Shown one piece after another: positions 59,066 to 64,000 of a DNA stretch of 64,000 nucleotides; the stretch's first letter is position 1, and every line of letters begins with the position of its first letter. Location: positions 186,001-250,000 of the forward strand of contig CM067107.1 of NCBI GenBank assembly GCA_034008185.1. Reading direction: 5' to 3'. The notes beneath the pieces were generated by a model. That model was not told the DNA's origin. It worked only from the letters and a program-made list of their open reading frames with translations, and did not search any database. The position numbers and the translations under genes are program-made. The stretch comes from Gorsachius magnificus. Lineage: Eukaryota; Chordata; Aves; Pelecaniformes; Ardeidae.

Positions 59066-59138
59066 GTTTCTGTAGTGTAGTGGTTATCACGTTCGCCTCA
59101 CACGCGAAAGGTCCCCGGTTCGAAACCAGGCAGAAACA
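59066..59138 (+). tRNA. tRNA-Val (CAC) with T-stem mismatch
   Basis: 73 nt, anticodon CAC. T stem reads CCCGG on the 5' side but CCAGG on the 3' side, leaving a central C-A mismatch; it looks like a mix of the two Val forms in this cluster. A T-run follows. Confidence 0.9.
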
Positions 59139-59665
59139 CAGCTTTTTGATGGCTTTTTCCCCCCTTTGTCTTGCTGATATCGAAGGAGTTGGGTCGTCCT
59201 GTGTGGGGACAGTGACACCCAAGCATCATTGACCTCCCATTTGGCCAACTGTAAGAGGAACCTTGGTCCTGCCCCTTGGCAAGCGATGGCTGGGGACACC
59301 TCCTCCTCCTGTTGGGGTGTCCTTGCAGAAGTCACATTCATGGGGCTGTTTGTTGTGGAAGAAAGAATTTTTAATTGGGGCCTTGGCTCCAGGTGTCGAA
59401 AGGAGCCCGTGTTGTGTTGTGTCACTTGGTTTGAGTGCCCAGAAGAGGTGATGAAGGTTGGGTTGGAGGGGTGCTGAAAGGGGGAGGGCTGTTCTTTTTG
59501 TGTTTGGTGGCATTGGAAGATGAGGGGTGGGGGAAAGAAGAGTCATGATAAGGAAAAGGAAGGTGGAATGGATGGTGGGAGCATCGTTGGGGGTGGAGGA
59601 AATGGATTGCAAGGGAATTCTTCTGAATTTCCCCAAATAGGGCCCCCAGGAGGGCTCTTCCTCAG

Positions 59666-59738
59666 GTTTCTGTAGTGTAGTGGTTATCACATTCGCCTAA
59701 CACGCGAAAGGTCCCTGGTTCGAAACCAGGCAGAAACA
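59666..59738 (+). tRNA. tRNA-Val (AAC)
   Basis: 73 nt, anticodon AAC (GCCTAACACG), T stem CCTGG/CCAGG. The anticodon-arm side reads CACATTCG where other copies have CACGTTCG. 5' flank nearly identical to that of 60185-60257. Confidence 0.95.
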
Positions 59739-59859
59739 TCTCACTTTGGGGCCTTTTTGTATCTTTTGAAAGCATCTCCTCGATTTTGTAACGCGTTCAT
59801 GCCCATCAGCAACACATGGAGGGCCATGGGGCTGGAAATCAAGCAGTGAGACGGGAGAC

Positions 59860-60050
59860 AGGCTGTCAGTAGTGAACCTCATGCGGTCCAACAAGGCCAA
59901 GGGCAAGGTGCTGCCCCTGGGTGGGGGCAACCCCCAGGATCCATCCAGGGATGAGGGGATGGAGAGCAGCCCTGCCCAGAGGGACTGGGGGGGACTGGTG
60001 GACGAAATGCTGGCCATGAGGTGGCCATGTTGGAGTGGGTCCAGAGGAGT
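59860..60050 (+). mobile_element. CR1 LINE fragment
   Basis: GTCCAACAAGGCCAAGGGCA to CCATGTTGGAGTGG; same truncated portion as 58690-59035, as expected from local duplication. Confidence 0.85.
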
Positions 60051-60184
60051 GGGAAGAAGAGTCATGATAAGGAAAAGGAAGGTGGAATGGATGGTGGGAG
60101 CATCGTTGGGGGTGGAGGAAATGGATTGCAAGGGAATTCTTCTGAATTTCCCCAAATAGGGCCCCCAGGAGGGCTCTTCCTCAG

Positions 60185-60257
60185 GTTTCTGTAGTGTAGT
60201 GGTTATCACGTTCGCCTAACACGCGAAAGGTCCCTGGTTCGAAACCAGGCAGAAACA
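60185..60257 (+). tRNA. tRNA-Val (AAC)
   Basis: 73 nt, anticodon AAC, T stem CCTGG/CCAGG; T-runs shortly downstream. Confidence 0.97.
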
Positions 60258-61705
60258 CAGCTTTTAGGTTTTTTTTCTCCCCTTACTCTACCCTTCCCCT
60301 CCCCCGCACTGCAAGGTGCTTATCCAGGACACCCGTGTGCTCTTCGAGATTTAATTCAGTGATTATTTGGGCGTGGGTTTGAACCTGAGACCGGTGGAAG
60401 GGGGTGAGATGATGGCTTCATCCTAGCCCTTCCTGTACGTTCAGCATTTTCGGCATTTGCCTTCCACGTGGATAGAGAGGAAAAATTCGCGTTCACACCC
60501 TACTGCTTTGCCAAATCACACCTTTTCCTCCTCGTCCATTTAGAGAGGGATAAAGAAGAGGCCATGCTGTCACGTCCTGAACTCACACAGAAGGACACTG
60601 CCGTGCCCATGGGGACCAGCAATTCTTCTTCCTACAGGAGAAAGGTCAGCTGAGGGCACTAATGAGAATTAATGACCCTGAACAGCCCCAACTGGGTCCC
60701 CCCACCCCCTGCCCATGGTCCAGGTGCTCTATTTAAGCTCAGTCCTGGAGCATTTCACCCTTTTGTGAGGTGTCTTGGAGGAGCGTCCATGTATGGCCAT
60801 GGGCCCTGCTGATCCACCCCATGGGCTGCTTTCCCACCTTGCCTTCAGCCTTGCCCCCAGCCTTCCCCACTGCCCTCACTCAGGTACTGTGGGACAGACC
60901 CCGGATAAGAGAGCCCAGGGTGGGATTTATCCAGAATTTGGGGTTATATGCCAAGGGGTAGAGCTTTTCTGCGTGATGATGACCATGAACAACTTGGTGC
61001 TGTCCCTCCATGATGTTGGTTTTGTTCCTGGGGTGCTGCTGTTTCTTTGACTTAAGTCTTACTTAAATATTTTTCACCTCTTCCTCTTGTGTCTCCGCTC
61101 TCCCATTGAGTCTCACTCTTGACCAGGTTGAGTTTCTTCTTGTGCTCGTCTTGTGGCTCAGCTCCATTCTTGGACCATGGTTTGGGCCCATTGTTGGACC
61201 CAGTGAGATGGCTCTGCTCAAAACCAAGCAATGAGTTTGTTCCCTTCCTTCCCCCCCCCCCCCCTGCATTTTGCATTCATTCATCCCACGAATGAGCTGA
61301 AAAAAATAAGACTGTGTGGAGGGGGAGACTTTGTAGTCATGCATTCCTGCTTCTGGATAGAATTATTTGTTCTTGGGACGTGACCTGGAATAGTGGCCAA
61401 AATCTCCGGCACTACATTCAATTAACTCCCTGGAGCACAACCCACTGTCGTTAAAGACGGGCTTTCCCCTCCTTGCTGCAATCTCTGCTGACCTACATTG
61501 CCGTGGAGCTTTTGTTAAAGCCCTTTGCGGTCCATGGTTTTCCGTTCTTCCAGAAACATGGCTATAAGGAGCCTGGCGAGGAAAATGGCTGCACTTTTTC
61601 TGCTGAACTGTTTTCATCCTCCTCATCCTCCTCCCATCTTATTTCTGTTCCCCTTATAGATACGAGCCAATACAATGTTGCCCATGGTGTGGCATGGTAG
61701 GAGTT
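60258..61705. other. Spacer with one interspersed repeat
   Basis: No tRNA or coding exon recognised. 60655-60880 is a minus-strand copy of the unidentified repeat; a C homopolymer (about 14 nt) lies at 61251-61264. Confidence 0.5.
60655..60880 (-). repeat. Unidentified interspersed repeat, copy 4
   Basis: Reverse complement carries GGGGTGGATCAGCAGGGCC, GCTTAAATAGAGC and CCATGGGCAGGGGGTGG, matching copies at 18985, 35040 and 44875. Confidence 0.75.
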
Positions 61706-61709
61706 AGAA

Positions 61710-62205
61710 TAGAATCATGCAATGGTTTGGGTTGGAAGGGACCCCCAGAGGTCACCCAGCCCAACCCCCCTGCAGGAGCACGGCCATCTCCAACCAGATC
61801 AGGTTGCCCACAGCCCCGTCCAACCTGGCCTTCGATGTTCCCAGGGATGGGGCCTCCACCCCCGCTCTGGGAAACCCCTGCCAGGGTTTCACCACCCTCA
61901 GGGTCAAGAAGTTCTTCCTCAGCTCCAGTCTAAACCTGCCCTGGTTGGGTTTAAAACCATCCCCCCTTGTCCTGTCACAGCCGGCCCTGCTAAAAGATTT
62001 CGCGCATCCGGGCCGCCCCCGGGGCCCCGCTCCAACAGGTCCATGTCCTCCTTGTGCTGAGGGCTCCCGAGCTGGACGCAGGGCTCCAGGGGAGGTCTCC
62101 CCAGAGCAGAGCAGAGGGGCAGAATCCCCTCCCTTGCCCTGCTGTTGTCCCGTGACCCCACCTGTCCAGCTTGGCCAGGTCTCTCTGTATGCTGTCCCAT
62201 CCTTG
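61710..62205 (-). mobile_element. CR1 LINE 3' fragment
   Basis: Plus strand starts with the reversed tail (TAGAATCATGCAATGGTTTG) and continues with the reverse complement of the 41224-41722 type of copy, with a small internal rearrangement near 62000. Confidence 0.9.
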
Positions 62206-62911
62206 AAGCGAGTCTGTTCTGAAAATGGAGATTTCCCTGTAAAATTAGGAGATCTGAGCACAGTAGTTGGAGAAAGGGGCCCATTTAAAGACTGAACTGT
62301 CGTTCAAACATGGGAAAGATGCCTAAAATCAATAAAATGCCAAAAAAAATCAATGAATGATCCAAAATTTTCATGAATCCCAGATGGATTCCCTTGGGGC
62401 AAAGTCATGGTCATCCACAGCTCCGTGTATTTTTAACGGAGCTACTCAGGCGCCTGTAATCTGCTCTTTTTCAGCCTTATAGTACACCCAAGACATGGAG
62501 GAATTGTGGCTTTTGGGGCGTTTTCCACCCAGTTGAATGCACGGAGATGAATCCAGCAGCTGGAAAGTCGGGAAGAACCTTCCAGTTCTGATGGAATTGG
62601 ACAGACACCACACGCCCCCCCCCGCCCACGTGTTTGGGGGTCCCCAGGGGAGAAAAGGTCATTTGGTGGCTGCAAGACCTTTCTGGGGTAACTTCTGGAC
62701 TTCCAGGTGTTGGAGAAGCCACCAAAAAGCGCCAACCGTTGGGTGGCAGCAGGCAAACCCAAGGACTCGTTGGCTTGGTGGGGGAGGGGGTTTTACCGTT
62801 CAGCTGCTCAAGGAAGGAGGAGAAGGCACAGAGATCCTTCTGTACCCCCCAGAATTTGGTGCCCCCCGTAATCTGGTGTATCCAGGGGGAAAAAAAGAGA
62901 ATAAGTAGAGC
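62206..62911. other. Spacer without recognised gene
   Basis: Nothing recognised on either strand between the CR1 and the next tRNA. Confidence 0.5.
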
Positions 62912-62983
62912 TCCCTGGTGGTCTAGTGGTTAGGATTCGGCGCTCTCACCGCCGCGGCCCGGGTTCGATTCCCGGTCAGGGAA
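62912..62983 (+). tRNA. tRNA-Glu (CTC)
   Basis: 72 nt, identical by eye to the copy at 54917-54988; anticodon CTC. TTTTT follows about 10 nt downstream. Confidence 0.97.
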
Positions 62984-63184
62984 AGTTTGCTTTTTGGTGT
63001 TTTTGGTTTTTTTTAAATTTTAATAAATTAACGGACCCAGCTGCTCGGTGCGGAGCATCCCGGCCTCCCTGGGCCTGGGTGCGGGGTCCAGCTGGGTGCC
63101 GTGGGGATCCAAAGGGAACTGGGAGCCCCACCAGCCACGGGGGGGGGGAAAGAAATCAGAGCTCGGCCTGGGGCTTTTCCTGCT

Positions 63185-63475
63185 CTATCTTCCTCCCCAA
63201 ATAGCCCCCTCCCCCCCAAATCCCTCCCATCTCCTCCTCCCCTCCAAAGTTTCCTCCTTCCCCCCCAAATCCCCCCCACGTCCTCCTCCTTCTCCCCCCC
63301 CCCAAAATGCCCCCCCGTCGTGCTCCTTCCCCCTCCAAATCCCGTCCCGTCGTCCTCCGCCCCCCCAAATCTTCCCCCCCAAGTCACCCCCCGTCCTCCT
63401 CCTCCCCCCCCAGCCCCCCCCCCTTTCCTCCCACCAATTCCCTCTCCTCCCCTCCAGCCGTTGCACCACCTCCAT
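63185..63475. repeat. C/T-rich low-complexity tract
   Basis: Imperfect units of CCCCCCAAATC and CCTCCTCCT on the plus strand; open frames here are Pro/Ser- or Gly-rich artefacts on the two strands. Confidence 0.9.
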
Positions 63476-63519
63476 CTGAGCTAACGCCCAGAAGCTGCAC
63501 CATCCCCTTTTGTGCAGAA

Positions 63520-63592
63520 GCCCGGCTAGCTCAGTCGGTAGAGCATGAGACTCTTAATCTCAGGGTCGTGGGTTCGAGCCCCACGTTGGGCG
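63520..63592 (+). tRNA. tRNA-Lys (CTT)
   Basis: 73 nt, same sequence as the minus-strand copy at 56705-56777; anticodon CTT; a TTTTTTT terminator begins about 6 nt downstream. Confidence 0.97.
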
Positions 63593-63769
63593 CGTCCGTT
63601 TTTTTCCCCAGCCTCTTTTTCCCTTCCTCCCAGTAAAAATTTCAGGGCTGTTTCGTGCAGGACCGAGCATCAACGCTGGGAGATGGCCCGGGGAAGGAGC
63701 TGTGTCCCCCGACAAATCGGGCATCATATGGGAGTCAGGGTGGGCTTCACTCGCTCGGTAGGGAGGAAA

Positions 63770-64000
63770 GTAGGGCAAGGGAGAGGATTCTGCCCCTCTG
63801 CTCCGCTCTGGGGAGACCTCCCCTGGAGCCCTGCGTCCAGCTCGGGAGCTCTCAGCACAAGAAGGACATGGACCTGTTGGAGCGGGGCCAGGGGAGGGCG
63901 ACCAAAATGCTGCGAGAACTGGAGCCCCTCTGCTCTGGGGACAGGCTGGGAGAGTTGGGGGTGTTCAGCCTGGAGAAGAGGAGGTTCAGGGCAGAGCTGA
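63770..64000 (+). mobile_element. CR1 LINE fragment running off the window
   Basis: GGGGAGACCTCCCCTGGAGC through GAGAAGAGGAGGTTCAGGGC, same subfamily as 41224-41722, cut by the window end. Confidence 0.9.

Noticed and set aside
63185..63475. Gly-rich or Pro-rich proteins on the two strands
   Set aside because: Low-complexity C/T tract; every frame looks alike and none has a gene structure.

Overview
The window is vertebrate DNA, almost certainly from a bird. It is saturated with CR1 LINE 3' fragments (about twenty, both strands), has compact introns, GC-rich minisatellites and long homopolymers, and carries intron-split tripartite-motif (TRIM) genes and eukaryotic tRNA genes. No bacterial or viral gene set is present. 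The gene content (TRIM RING/B-box/coiled-coil/B30.2 cluster, BG- or butyrophilin-like heptad exons, tRNA cluster) matches the TRIM subregion of the avian MHC-B locus and, by established synteny, resembles human 5q35.3 (TRIM7/TRIM41/RACK1/BTNL with tRNA genes) and the extended class I region at 6p22. The species cannot be told from the sequence.

Layout. 1-2060 (minus strand): five isolated 21-nt exons, each with AG/GT borders and one shared reading frame, giving heptads like the cytoplasmic tail of BG/butyrophilin genes; a CR1 lies among them. 2060-6700: GC-rich DNA with a minisatellite array (about 2770-3690), a 500-N gap (4635-5134), T-rich low complexity and a CpG-rich stretch. 6750-13831, 15586-22065 and 24413-30467: three complete plus-strand TRIM genes (A, B, C). 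34698-37405: a plus-strand TRIM relative (D) with coiled-coil and B30.2 exons but no visible RING/B-box exon. 38557-42754: TRIM gene E on the minus strand, tail-to-tail with D. 47011-52088: TRIM gene F on the plus strand, head-to-head with E. 54917-63592: thirteen tRNA genes (4 Glu, 6 Val, 2 Lys, 1 Leu with intron), interleaved with CR1 pieces. The right end lies inside a CR1.

All TRIM genes share one exon plan: about 420 nt (RING + B-box 2), 93-96, 231, 23, 116, an optional 30-33 nt exon, and a last B30.2 exon of 512-596 nt. They are therefore recent tandem paralogues of the TRIM7/TRIM39 (class IV) type, whose members act as E3 ubiquitin ligases with a B30.2 recognition domain, many of them in innate immunity. 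Ligand, substrate and one-to-one orthology cannot be assigned from sequence alone, so gene symbols are left empty.

Most notable: the 21-nt exon array, the RING-less module D that is splice-phase compatible with gene C, a two-copy module (minisatellite plus conserved flank) found 50 kb apart, a four-copy unidentified interspersed repeat, and a duplicated tRNA-Val block.
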